A DNA stretch of 44,106 nucleotides from Klebsiella pneumoniae (GTDB taxonomy: Bacteria; Pseudomonadota; Gammaproteobacteria; Eutrophobiales; Eutrophobiaceae): positions 1 to 44,106 of the forward strand of contig CAMBTO010000009.1 in assembly GCA_945870865.1 (NCBI GenBank), in the 5' to 3' direction. How positions within the stretch are numbered: the first letter of the stretch is position 1; every line of letters starts with the position of its first letter. Shown one piece after another: positions 1 to 7,254 of this stretch. A model generated the notes under the pieces. It did no database searches, was not told the origin of the DNA, and saw only the letters and a list, made by a program, of their open reading frames with translations. Both the position numbers and the translations under genes were made by a program.

Positions 1-298
1 CGGATGGGGCGGCGGGGCTGAAACCGGGGCGCATACCCTTGCTGGTATCGGCAGGCAGGGTAAACTGGGGTACGAGTAGCAAACCGCCCTGGATTTCGGT
101 CAAACTGAGGTTCATCCTGCCATCAGCATCCGCGAAGATTCGATATCCCAACATGCGTTTGAGCAGGCGGTCTGCCGTTGCGGATGTGTCGTGTTTTTCT
201 ACACCTATCAGGGCGCAAATACCCTGTTCTATAGTGGCGATAGTCTGCTGGTTGACTACCACCCGGGCCTGGCTAACCCTTTGAATCAGGCTTATCAC
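1..298 (-). CDS. dtd: D-aminoacyl-tRNA deacylase, 3' end outside window
   Basis: Hydrolyses D-aminoacyl-tRNAs (and glycyl-tRNA-Ala) so that D-amino acids do not enter protein; cytosolic homodimer. The minus strand reads from a GTG at 298 as MISLIQRVSQARVVV, the usual Dtd N-terminus. It continues through a GVEKHD segment, LGYRIFADADGRMNLS and the SQFTL-equivalent VPQFTLPADTSKGMRP. About 99 of the usual 145 residues are present; the GxPxSG catalytic segment lies beyond position 1. GTG is chosen because no ATG lies near and the family begins with MxALIQRV. The ribosome-binding site is poor. It lies 24 bp downstream of a broken small membrane gene on the same strand. Confidence 0.93.
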   Translation of the reverse strand, partial: MISLIQRVSQARVVVNQQTIATIEQGICALIGVEKHDTSATADRLLKRMLGYRIFADADGRMNLSLTEIQGGLLLVPQFTLPADTSKGMRPGFSPAAPS

Positions 299-322
299 CT
301 AGCGATAGGGCGTGAGGTCAAA

Positions 323-477
323 TCAGGGAAACATGCCCAGATAATCGAGAATATTAACTGCAAACAGGTCGACAGCGGCGGCAAGTACAGCCCATTCCAT
401 ATTGCGTCTGGCAAGGAATCCGGTGAAATGCAGGATTAATACGATGATGGAGACAATATAGACGATGTAAAAATCAT
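323..477 (-). pseudogene. Small membrane protein, apparently frameshifted at its start
   Basis: A reading frame on the minus strand encodes a hydrophobic segment (FYIVYIVSIIVLILHF) followed by TGFLARRNMEWAVLAAA and ends at TGA 325-323. That frame has no ATG, GTG or TTG between its upstream stop and the hydrophobic segment. A good Shine-Dalgarno GAGG (488-485) stands 7 nt before an ATG (477-475), but that ATG is in another frame and stops after 13 codons. One extra T in the five-T run just after the ATG would join the start to the body and give about 51 residues with one or two membrane segments. No family recognised. It is either a decayed gene, a sequencing indel, or use of a rare start codon. 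Confidence 0.4.
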
Positions 478-641
478 AACGTACCCTCGTGTGTGTATAT
501 ATTGATTAATTATAATTATATATTGCTGCCCTGCCCCTAAACTTGCCGGAAGCGACCGCATAATTCCTGCCGGCATGCCTGTCCGTCAAATTATAAGCGC
601 CTGTAATATATAACATTTACCTGGGTATCTGCCAGATACAA

Positions 642-1301
642 TCACCTGCGCAGCGTCCGCACAGATTGATCATTGGCCACCAGCAGGATATCGGCCGGAC
701 GACAGGCGAACAAACCGTTGGTCACGACGCCGGTAATCTGGTTCAGTTGCGACTCCAGCTCGACCGGATTCAATATATTCAGGTTATGCACGTCCAGAAT
801 GATATTGCCATTATCGGTAATGAACCCTTCGCGCAGGACCGGCTTGCCACCCAACCGGGCGATGCTACGGGCCACGTGGCTGCGTGCCATCGGTATCACC
901 TCAACCGGCAGCGGAAACTTGCCCAGTATATCAACGACCTTGGAATCATCGACGATGCAGACAAATGTCTTACTGACGGCGGCCACGATCTTCTCCCGGG
1001 TCAAGGCACCACCGCCGCCCTTGATCAATTGCAGATGGCGGGTCGTTGCATCCGCACCATCAACATAGACCGGCACCTCGTCTACGCTGTTCAGGTCCAG
1101 TACCGGAATATGGTGCCTGCGCATAAGCTCTTCTGATGCCTTTGAACTGGAGACCCCACCTTCAATGCGGTGTTTGATTGTGGCAAGATAGTTGATGAAA
1201 TGGTTTACGGTACTGCCCGTACCCACACCGACGATCATATTGTCCTCAATATATTCGAGTGCCGCCTTCGCCACTGCCTGCTTCTTTTCATCTGCTGTCA
1301 T
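642..1301 (-). CDS. rpiA: Ribose-5-phosphate isomerase A
   Basis: Interconverts ribose 5-phosphate and ribulose 5-phosphate in the non-oxidative pentose phosphate pathway; cytosolic. The protein is 219 residues, the E. coli length. It begins [18 protein letters not shown] and carries the phosphate loop [13 protein letters not shown], the DGADA motif and the lysine-bearing [13 protein letters not shown] segment. The frame is open a further 7 codons upstream, but the ATG at 1301 is preferred because AGAGG lies 7 nt before it and the alignment starts there. The upstream gene on the same strand ends 87 bp away. A short perfect inverted repeat (625-639) lies just past the stop but has no T-tract. 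Confidence 0.97.
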   Translation of the reverse strand: MTADEKKQAVAKAALEYIEDNMIVGVGTGSTVNHFINYLATIKHRIEGGVSSSKASEELMRRHHIPVLDLNSVDEVPVYVDGADATTRHLQLIKGGGGALTREKIVAAVSKTFVCIVDDSKVVDILGKFPLPVEVIPMARSHVARSIARLGGKPVLREGFITDNGNIILDVHNLNILNPVELESQLNQITGVVTNGLFACRPADILLVANDQSVRTLRR

Positions 1302-1388
1302 ATGTGAACCTCTGGTCTGCACCGATAAGAATTTTGAAATTTTCGGGTGGGTGGGCAGTGTCTCCCGACACAGCTGACATTAAATTTG

Positions 1389-2204
1389 TCAGCCCTCGCG
1401 CTTGCGCAGCAATTTCTCCGAGATATCAAAGGAGTTTTGATCATCGACGTCTATCGGGCCAAAATCATACGGGAGGAAAACCGCTGCCACCTTGACCCCG
1501 AAGCCCTTGCCGATACGGCGTACCATACCGTCTATCGTGATCATTTTCAGTTTGTAGAGCAGAAACGATATCAGACCGAATGCCTTGAGGATGCGGATAT
1601 GGCGCTTACCGAACTGGCCACCGCCGCGAAACACCTCTACGGTCTTCAGTGCGTTCCGGTCTTTTAATGAATACAGGTTACAGGAGGAGAAACCGCCGTC
1701 CTTCAGCCGATGAAACGCCTTGGCGGCCTCGGGCAGAGTGGCAACAACTACTTCCTCACGGGTGATACCACAGGAGACATCGGCACGATTGGTTTCTGCA
1801 CCGTCAATAAAATCGCGCACGATCTCCGGCGTATGCAAGGCATTGTCACCGGTAGTAATCATAATTGGCCAGTCTGCATCCGGGATCTGTTCCGCTGCGG
1901 AGAGTACGCTGTCTGTCAGGGAGTTGCGTGCGGAAACGGTACTAACTGATCCATCTGCCAGCCAACCGGATATTTTTGCATTTGTTCGCAGTACCTGCGG
2001 GTCATCTATCGATACATACACATGTTTGCAGCGGTCACTTTGCAGTACGGCCTCAATGACCCGTTCAAGCATCGGCCGTCCGTTAATCGGCGCAAGACAC
2101 TTATGGGTCACTCCGACCGCCTTGGCCAGCGGGTCGAGGATACCGGGCCTTCTGGCAGCCAGCACCAGGGCGCTGTATTGTAATTTTGAACCTTGCATGG
2201 GCAT
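1389..2204 (-). CDS. MobA-like nucleotidyltransferase family protein
   Basis: 271 residues with an NTP_transf_3 / MobA-like fold: an N-terminal nucleotide-binding segment (YSALVLAARRPG), the lysine-containing HKCLAPINGRPMLERVIEAV block, and ITTGDNALHT with the aspartate expected to bind metal. The family usually has a GG-x-G-x-R loop at the start; here it reads LAARRPGILDP, a clear departure. The second half contains a basic hydrophobic stretch (ILKAFGLISFLLYKLK) and a DVDD segment near the end. These enzymes move NMP onto a sugar phosphate, cofactor or phospholipid head group; the substrate cannot be told from sequence. The gene follows the MmgE/PrpD gene by 23 bp, so co-transcription is likely. 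An upstream in-frame ATG two codons earlier is possible. Confidence 0.8.
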   Translation of the reverse strand: MPMQGSKLQYSALVLAARRPGILDPLAKAVGVTHKCLAPINGRPMLERVIEAVLQSDRCKHVYVSIDDPQVLRTNAKISGWLADGSVSTVSARNSLTDSVLSAAEQIPDADWPIMITTGDNALHTPEIVRDFIDGAETNRADVSCGITREEVVVATLPEAAKAFHRLKDGGFSSCNLYSLKDRNALKTVEVFRGGGQFGKRHIRILKAFGLISFLLYKLKMITIDGMVRRIGKGFGVKVAAVFLPYDFGPIDVDDQNSFDISEKLLRKREG

Positions 2205-2227
2205 TGTTTAATGCTCCCGAGGGTGGA

Positions 2228-3652
2228 TTAGGATGCCTGCAAGTTTACTGCAAAACACCGGCTCATGTCGCTGGCCAGTGTCAAGGTATGAAAGTCACGC
2301 AAGGCCTGTTTTAAGGCGGCGGCTCGTGCGTTATCAAGCAGACCCTGTACACAGGCATCATATTTTTCCCAGTACTCGGTCATAGTAAACGGCGCAGCGA
2401 TACTGCCCCGCGGCATCCTGGCGGTCAGCATGTATTGCCTGCCATCCGTGGTCAACACGGTCAGCCGGGTCGGGAACTCGCTTTCGAGTTTGTCTACCGG
2501 TCGCAACTGGATTCGGTTGAAGTACATCCTCAGCTCCGGTCTCGCCACGGCCTCGTCAGTAAAGTCCTGCAGGCCGCAATAACCGGTTGAGAGCAGACAG
2601 GCCAGTGCATACTGCATCGAGAACTTTGCCTCCAGACCGTTCACAGGTTTATGGTAAAACAGGTTGTCCAGATGCGATTTGGGTGCCTCAACGATTACGG
2701 TAATCACACTATCAGGGCTGATCGGATTGGTCTGTAGTATCTCCAGCAATAAATCCATTGCCCGATGGGCACTGCCACAGTTGGGAAACCGTTTTACCCG
2801 GAAACCGTATTCAGTGATGTGCAGCGGTTCGCCAATATTTCTGGTTTCAAAGGTCAGCGTCTGGCCATGTTCAGCACCGGTCACCCCCTTTCTCAGTTCG
2901 TCACGATCCGGTCCTACCATCAACGTATTCATGCCGGTCGGGCCATCGAGTGTGTGTTTACCCGCCTTCATACCATTCTGTGCCAATGCAGATGCCACCA
3001 CGCCACCTTTCGCAGCGAGGCCGGCATGTAATGACTTGGCCATCGAGCCAAACTGGGACATAAAGCCGGACGACATGCTGCTGGCCAGCGACAAGGCATG
3101 TGCGCTCTGCGCGGCATCCAGTTTCAAAAGGCGGGCACAGGCCGCCGCTGCGCCAAAAACACCAACGGTCGCCGTTGCATGCCAGCCACGATTTCGATGA
3201 ACCGGATTCACGCCCTGTCCCACCCTGCCCATGATCTGCAAGCCGACGACGTAGGCATCCAGCACATCCATACCGGAAATTTTATGCGTGTCAGCCAGCG
3301 CTAATATGGCGGGATAGAGGACAGCCGAGGCATGCGCCTTCGGCGGGTCAAAATTATCATCAAAATCAAGAGCATGGGCAGCGGTGCCGTTGACAAGGGC
3401 GGCCCAGGGGGCGGCAAACTTGTCAGTTGTACCGGTAATATTAGCACCACTATCAGTACCACCCCAGGATCGCACAGTCTCCAGAGCAATCAGCGCGGAT
3501 GGTTCGATCGCGCCGGGTATCATCACCGCGACCGTGTCAATCAACTGACGGTGGGCACTCTCGTATGCCGCAAGACTCCATTCAACCGGGCAGTTCGCAA
3601 TCCATTCGCCATAGGCATCAACAACATTGACGGGGGTAGATTCTGTGCTCAT
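2228..3652 (-). CDS. MmgE/PrpD family protein
   Basis: 474 residues, matching the MmgE/PrpD superfamily, whose members include 2-methylcitrate dehydratase (PrpD), cis-aconitate decarboxylase and iminodisuccinate epimerase. Recognisable blocks are AHALDFDDNFDPPKAHASAV near residues 90-110, RNRGWHATATVGVFGAAAA around 155-175 and the MAKSLHAGLAAKGGVVAS block around 205. No prpB, prpC or acn gene is nearby, so a methylcitrate role is not supported, and the substrate remains open. It lies between an EVE protein (21 bp upstream) and a nucleotidyltransferase (23 bp downstream), all on the minus strand and probably one transcript. Confidence 0.85.
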   Translation of the reverse strand: MSTESTPVNVVDAYGEWIANCPVEWSLAAYESAHRQLIDTVAVMIPGAIEPSALIALETVRSWGGTDSGANITGTTDKFAAPWAALVNGTAAHALDFDDNFDPPKAHASAVLYPAILALADTHKISGMDVLDAYVVGLQIMGRVGQGVNPVHRNRGWHATATVGVFGAAAACARLLKLDAAQSAHALSLASSMSSGFMSQFGSMAKSLHAGLAAKGGVVASALAQNGMKAGKHTLDGPTGMNTLMVGPDRDELRKGVTGAEHGQTLTFETRNIGEPLHITEYGFRVKRFPNCGSAHRAMDLLLEILQTNPISPDSVITVIVEAPKSHLDNLFYHKPVNGLEAKFSMQYALACLLSTGYCGLQDFTDEAVARPELRMYFNRIQLRPVDKLESEFPTRLTVLTTDGRQYMLTARMPRGSIAAPFTMTEYWEKYDACVQGLLDNARAAALKQALRDFHTLTLASDMSRCFAVNLQAS

Positions 3653-3673
3653 AGACTAATCCGTGTAATGCGG

Positions 3674-4132
3674 TCATTCAAGACCGTGTATATAGTTCCA
3701 TTCCGCAGGGCTGACCGGCATGACCGACAACCGGCTCCCTTTCTGCAATAACTTCATGTTACTCAGGGCCTTATGTCCACGCAATTCATTCAGCGTAATG
3801 ATACGTTTAAACTGTTTTTTAAATTTAACATCGACCAGATACCAGGTGGGTTTGTCCGTCCGGCTCTTCGGATCATAATGAAGGTGCTTATTATCCAATG
3901 CGGTCGGATCCGGTCGCGCCGCCGCGACAACGGTCATGATGCCCGCAATACCCGGCACCTCGCAGTTCGAATGATAAAAAAATGCCAGATCACCGGCACG
4001 CATGTCGTCATGGATAAAGTTTCTGGCCTGATAATTCCGGATGCCATCCCAGGGTTCGGTCCTGCCAGGACGATCTTTCAGATCACTGATACTGAATACG
4101 TCGGGTTCTGACTTCATCAGCCAATAACTCAT
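3674..4132 (-). CDS. EVE domain-containing protein
   Basis: 152 residues that make up a single EVE (PUA-like) domain, as in human THYN1 and many proteobacterial homologues. The start MSYWLMKSEPDVFSI and the WDGIRNYQARNF, GDLAFFYHSNC and WYLVDVKF blocks are the conserved features. EVE domains bind modified bases in nucleic acid; the ligand of this branch is not settled. In gammaproteobacteria this gene often lies near 6S RNA and zapA, as it does here: the 6S gene and a hairpin end 120 bp upstream on the same strand. It heads a run of closely spaced minus-strand genes leading to rpiA. Confidence 0.93.
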   Translation of the reverse strand: MSYWLMKSEPDVFSISDLKDRPGRTEPWDGIRNYQARNFIHDDMRAGDLAFFYHSNCEVPGIAGIMTVVAAARPDPTALDNKHLHYDPKSRTDKPTWYLVDVKFKKQFKRIITLNELRGHKALSNMKLLQKGSRLSVMPVSPAEWNYIHGLE

Positions 4133-4254
4133 CGGTGTCTGATCACTCTTATGTTTGTTTCGGTGCTGGTTTGGTCGCTATCGTGTCGGGCTGGCCATCG
4201 GTGAGATGGCAGCAGATAATATGATGTAATCTGTTTATACACAACGGGGAAACG

Positions 4255-4285
4255 CCCTTACAGGCGCTGTGAGCACCTGTAAGGG
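4255..4285 (-). terminator. Strong hairpin after 6S RNA
   Basis: Two 14-nt arms (4255-4268 and 4272-4285) are complementary except at one pair, separated by 3 nt. On the minus-strand transcript the odd pair is a G-U wobble, so the stem is complete only in that direction. It lies 5-35 nt past the closing stem of the 6S gene and is followed by a short pyrimidine run (TTTCCCC) rather than a long T-tract. A terminator or processing hairpin for the zapA-6S transcript is the simplest reading. Confidence 0.55.
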
Positions 4286-4289
4286 GAAT

Positions 4290-4480
4290 TTAAGAGGGTA
4301 TCAACCGTTCTGACGTTGAAAGCGCTGAACTTGAACCAATAGTTCAAGTGGGGACAGCCTGTGACATATCAGGCTTCCCTTGCGGGCATGCACAACAACA
4401 TCACGATTAGCCCCCGGGGTTATGTAATTAGGCTCAAGTTACCCTGCCTTGTTACGCGCAGTCCAGAAGATACCCAAGGT
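4290..4480 (-). ncRNA. ssrS: 6S RNA
   Basis: 6S RNA mimics an open promoter and holds sigma70 RNA polymerase in stationary phase. The region directly follows zapA on the same strand, the usual gammaproteobacterial position. A terminal stem is visible: 4469-4475 pairs with 4296-4302 (GGGTATC with GATACCC), reinforced by TTCTG with CAGAA. Near the apex the minus strand reads GCATGCCCGCAAGGGAAGCC, close to the E. coli apical GCATGC...GAGAAGCC. Near the 3' side is the family's small hairpin of the TTGAAC/GTTCAA type. Ends are approximate (plus or minus 10 nt). Strand is set by the apical motif and gene order. Confidence 0.87.
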
Positions 4481-4514
4481 GAATCTGTTCAGACGGACGA
4501 TCGCCAGTACTTTC

Positions 4515-4829
4515 CTACTGGACTTCCAGTTGTTTGCCACTGGTCAATGCTTCATCCAGTTTATTACGCAAGCGCTGGATCGTCTTGTCTATGGTTTTAG
4601 TATAGTCAGCATTATGACGTTTGTATGCAAGAAATTCATGTGCGATGTTCAACGCAGCCACCACCGCAATGCGCTCGGAGCCAATGACCTTGCCTCCATC
4701 TTTTGCATCTTTCATTTTCATATTCAGGAAGGTGACCGCAGTATGTAACTGCTCACGTTCGCTATCGTCACAGGAAATAAGGTATTCCTTGTCGAGTATA
4801 CGTACAGTGACTGGTTTGGGGTTGCTCAT
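4515..4829 (-). CDS. zapA: Cell division protein ZapA
   Basis: Bundles and cross-links FtsZ protofilaments at the Z ring; acts at midcell as a dimer or tetramer. 104 residues with the ZapA head (PVTVRILDKEYLISCDDSERE), followed by the conserved SERIAVVAALNIAHEFL helix and a C-terminal coiled-coil stretch. Length agrees with the family (about 100-110). Its ATG overlaps the end of the ZapB-like gene by 4 nt, so the two are likely translationally coupled. 6S RNA follows directly, as in E. coli and Pseudomonas. Confidence 0.96.
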   Translation of the reverse strand: MSNPKPVTVRILDKEYLISCDDSEREQLHTAVTFLNMKMKDAKDGGKVIGSERIAVVAALNIAHEFLAYKRHNADYTKTIDKTIQRLRNKLDEALTSGKQLEVQ

Positions 4830-5050
4830 GTCCGTGTTTCCATCGCCCGCAAACGGGTAATCATCGATTCAATACGTGCCCTCGCCTGCTCGGTTTTTTC
4901 AATCAGACTGGAACGCTCATTTACCATGTATTCTTGCTGTGAGCGCAAGGTGATGTTCTCGGACTTCAGCTTATCTACCGTGCGGATCAATTCATCCACA
5001 CGCGTTTCAAGTGCAGCAAGGTCAAGGTTTTCACTGTTTTTTTCATTCAT
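4826..5050 (-). CDS. Small coiled-coil protein, TIGR02449/ZapB-like
   Basis: 74 residues that form almost one continuous coiled coil: leucine and isoleucine heptads run through LAALETRVDELIRTVDKLKSEN and continue to the MITRLRAMETRT tail. Short coiled-coil genes of this kind (TIGR02449) sit directly upstream of zapA in many gammaproteobacteria and resemble ZapB in size and shape. A cell-division scaffold role next to ZapA is inferred from position and form, not shown. The stop overlaps the zapA start by 4 nt. A 176-bp divergent region separates it from ygfB and must hold promoters for both directions. Confidence 0.82.
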   Translation of the reverse strand: MNEKNSENLDLAALETRVDELIRTVDKLKSENITLRSQQEYMVNERSSLIEKTEQARARIESMITRLRAMETRT

Positions 5051-5226
5051 AGTCGAAACATTTTCTTATATTAATTATGTTAAAACGCCTGTACTTCTTA
5101 CCATCCAATATAGGGTGCCGCCTGATTACGGTCAACAGCCGATATTGGCGATTTACTTTTACTACTTGAACCCGGATGATGTTGCCCTGCAAAATACCCG
5201 CTTATTCTGGAGAATACGGTTGAATT

Positions 5227-5781
5227 ATGCTGAATTATAATGAGTTAAGCGAGTTATTGCGACTGTCCGACGCAGCAGCTCATGCAGCTGACTGTCATGG
5301 ATTTCTGTGCGGGCATCTGTGTGTCAATGACACTCCTGACCCGGAGACCTGGGAAGAGTATCTGGATCTGCAGACTGAAGTGGATTCCCTGGTCGATGAG
5401 TGCCATGAGGAGATCGAGCTGCTGCTGACGGAAACCCGCAGGAACCTGGATGCACCTGAACTTGACTTTCACCCGCTATTACCTGACGACGATGCGCCAC
5501 TGGCAGATCGTGTCGTAGCGCTAAGTGAATGGTGTTATGGTTTCCTCAACGGATTTGCGTTGGGACAACATTCTGCAACGGCGTTGGGAAATGAGGAAGG
5601 CAAGGAAATGATCGAAAATTTCACCCGCGTTTGCCAGATAGAAGCCAGTGAAATAGCCGATGAAAGCGACGAGCAGGCGTTGTTTGAACTGGTGGAGTAT
5701 GTACGCATCGGCGCGATTTATATCTATGATCTGCTGCAACCTTCCGGTATGGCAGTCGACAAACAGGAGACCTACCATTAA
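5227..5781 (+). CDS. ygfB: UPF0149 family protein YgfB
   Basis: 184 residues of the UPF0149/YgfB/YecA family. Conserved features are the DAAAHAADCHGFLCGHLC block near the N-terminus, the WCYGFLNGFALG segment in the middle and the acidic ADESDEQALFELVEYVRIGA helix near the end. The molecular role is not well settled; in Pseudomonas YgfB is reported to affect antibiotic resistance regulation. It starts the plus-strand operon ygfB-pepP-ubiH-ubiI-glnS. The stop TAA shares its last A with the pepP ATG. The GGAG upstream of the ATG is about 13 nt away, so the ribosome-binding site is weak. Confidence 0.93.
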   Translation: MLNYNELSELLRLSDAAAHAADCHGFLCGHLCVNDTPDPETWEEYLDLQTEVDSLVDECHEEIELLLTETRRNLDAPELDFHPLLPDDDAPLADRVVALSEWCYGFLNGFALGQHSATALGNEEGKEMIENFTRVCQIEASEIADESDEQALFELVEYVRIGAIYIYDLLQPSGMAVDKQETYH

Positions 5782-7091
5782 TGGATAAAAAGGAATATTC
5801 ACGGCGCCGGAAACGGCTGATGGACATGATGGGTGACCAGAGTGTTGCCATTATACCGACCGCCCCGGTATCAATACGCAACCGCGATGTGGAGTTTTCA
5901 TTCCGGCCCGAGAGCGATTTTTATTACCTGACCGGATATTCCGAACCCGAGGCGGTCGCCGTACTCATACCCGATCGGCACCACGGAGAATATGTACTGT
6001 TCTGTCGTGAACGTGACGAAAAGATGGAAATCTGGAACGGGCGTCGTGCCGGACTTGAAGGAGCTTGTGAATTATACGGTGCCAATGATGCATTCCCGAT
6101 TGAGGACATGGACGATATCCTGCCCGGTCTGCTGGAGGATCGGGATCGCATCTACTACACGATGGGTAATAATGCACCGTTTGATCATCGTGTGCTCGGC
6201 TGGGTAAACCAGGTACGCAAACGCATACGCACCGGGGTCAAGTCGCCGGACGAGTTTATCTCACTGAACCACCTGCTGCACGAGATGCGTCTGTTCAAAA
6301 GCCGTGATGAAGTATCATTGATGCGCAAGGCCGCAAAGATTGCCGCCAGTGCACACAAACGTGCAATGCGTATATGCAAACCTGGCATGATGGAATACCA
6401 GATTGAGGCAGAGTTGTTACATGAGTTCATGCTGAATGGTGCACGTTCTCCGGCCTACCCGTCCATCGTTGGTGGAGGTGCAAACAGCTGCATCCTGCAC
6501 TACACCGAAAACGCGGACGAACTGAAAGACGGTGACATCCTGCTAATTGACGCCGGCGCAGAATACGGAAACTATGCCAGTGATATTTCGCGCACCTTCC
6601 CGGTTAACGGCACTTACTCCCGCGAACAACGCCAGATTTATGAACTGGTACTCGACGCCAATCTGGCAGCGATTGCCGAGGTTAAACCCGGCAAACACTG
6701 GAATGACCCGCACGATATTGCTGTCAGCGTACTGACCGAGGGACTGTTGTCACTGGGTATACTGAAAGGCAAGTTGTCCGCCCTCATCAAGGAACAGTCC
6801 TACAAGAAATATTTCATGCACCGCACCGGCCACTGGCTGGGTATGGACGTGCACGACGTGGGTGATTACAAGCTGGATGGTGAGTGGCGCAATCTGGAGC
6901 CCGGCATGGTCACCACGATCGAGCCCGGCCTCTATTTTCAGCCGCACAAGGGGCTATCGAGTAAATGGTGGAATATCGGTGTACGTATAGAAGATGATGT
7001 GCTGGTGACTCGAGATGGTAACGAGGTAATGACCCGGGATGTACCAAAGGCGGTTGACGAGATTGAGGCATTGATGGCGGGTGCAAGTTGA
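5781..7091 (+). CDS. pepP: Xaa-Pro aminopeptidase
   Basis: Removes an N-terminal residue when proline is second; cytosolic metallopeptidase with two Mn ions. 436 residues: an AMP_N domain (about 1-140, with the FRPESDFYYLTGY block) followed by the pita-bread M24 domain. All five metal ligands of the family are in place: D257, D268, H351, E381 and E404, each within 3 residues of the E. coli numbering. The ATG overlaps the ygfB stop by 1 nt. In E. coli the same order ygfB-pepP-ubiH-ubiI is found, so the operon is ancestral. A hairpin repeat occupies the gap to ubiH. Confidence 0.97.
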   Translation: MDKKEYSRRRKRLMDMMGDQSVAIIPTAPVSIRNRDVEFSFRPESDFYYLTGYSEPEAVAVLIPDRHHGEYVLFCRERDEKMEIWNGRRAGLEGACELYGANDAFPIEDMDDILPGLLEDRDRIYYTMGNNAPFDHRVLGWVNQVRKRIRTGVKSPDEFISLNHLLHEMRLFKSRDEVSLMRKAAKIAASAHKRAMRICKPGMMEYQIEAELLHEFMLNGARSPAYPSIVGGGANSCILHYTENADELKDGDILLIDAGAEYGNYASDISRTFPVNGTYSREQRQIYELVLDANLAAIAEVKPGKHWNDPHDIAVSVLTEGLLSLGILKGKLSALIKEQSYKKYFMHRTGHWLGMDVHDVGDYKLDGEWRNLEPGMVTTIEPGLYFQPHKGLSSKWWNIGVRIEDDVLVTRDGNEVMTRDVPKAVDEIEALMAGAS

Positions 7092-7122
7092 TCAAAAGAT
7101 GCATCCCTGTTCAGGAGAATCA

Positions 7123-7213
7123 GGCCCGGTAGCCCGGTCTGGTTGTGACAGACCGTGTGCCGCATGGATGTATTCACGGCGTGTCTGGAGCGACCAAGCC
7201 GTACTGCCGGGCC
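7123..7213 (+). repeat. Hairpin repeat element, copy A (shortened core)
   Basis: One of three related intergenic elements. Outer arms 7123-7143 and 7193-7213 are complementary at most positions (21 nt, 5 mismatches). The core begins AGACCGTGTGCCGCATG and ends GTATTCACGGCGTGTCT, matching copy C almost exactly at both ends. It lacks about 23 nt present in the middle of copy C, as expected for a deletion between two short ATG-containing direct repeats. It sits within the pepP-ubiH gap of an operon. Confidence 0.8.
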
Positions 7214-7254
7214 GGACAGTATCATCAGATCCCTGTCTATTTGATTGAAAAAAT

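Noticed and set aside
625-639. Perfect GTATCT/AGATAC inverted repeat just past rpiA.
   Set aside because: Only 6 bp with a 3-nt loop, AT-rich, and no T-tract in the direction of rpiA; too weak to call a terminator.
4305-4480. Alternative of 6S RNA on the plus strand, since an ACAGCCTG stretch beside the small hairpin resembles the E. coli 3' side.
   Set aside because: The apical GCATGC...GGGAAGCC motif, the position of the small hairpin near the 3' end and the zapA gene order all fit the minus strand.
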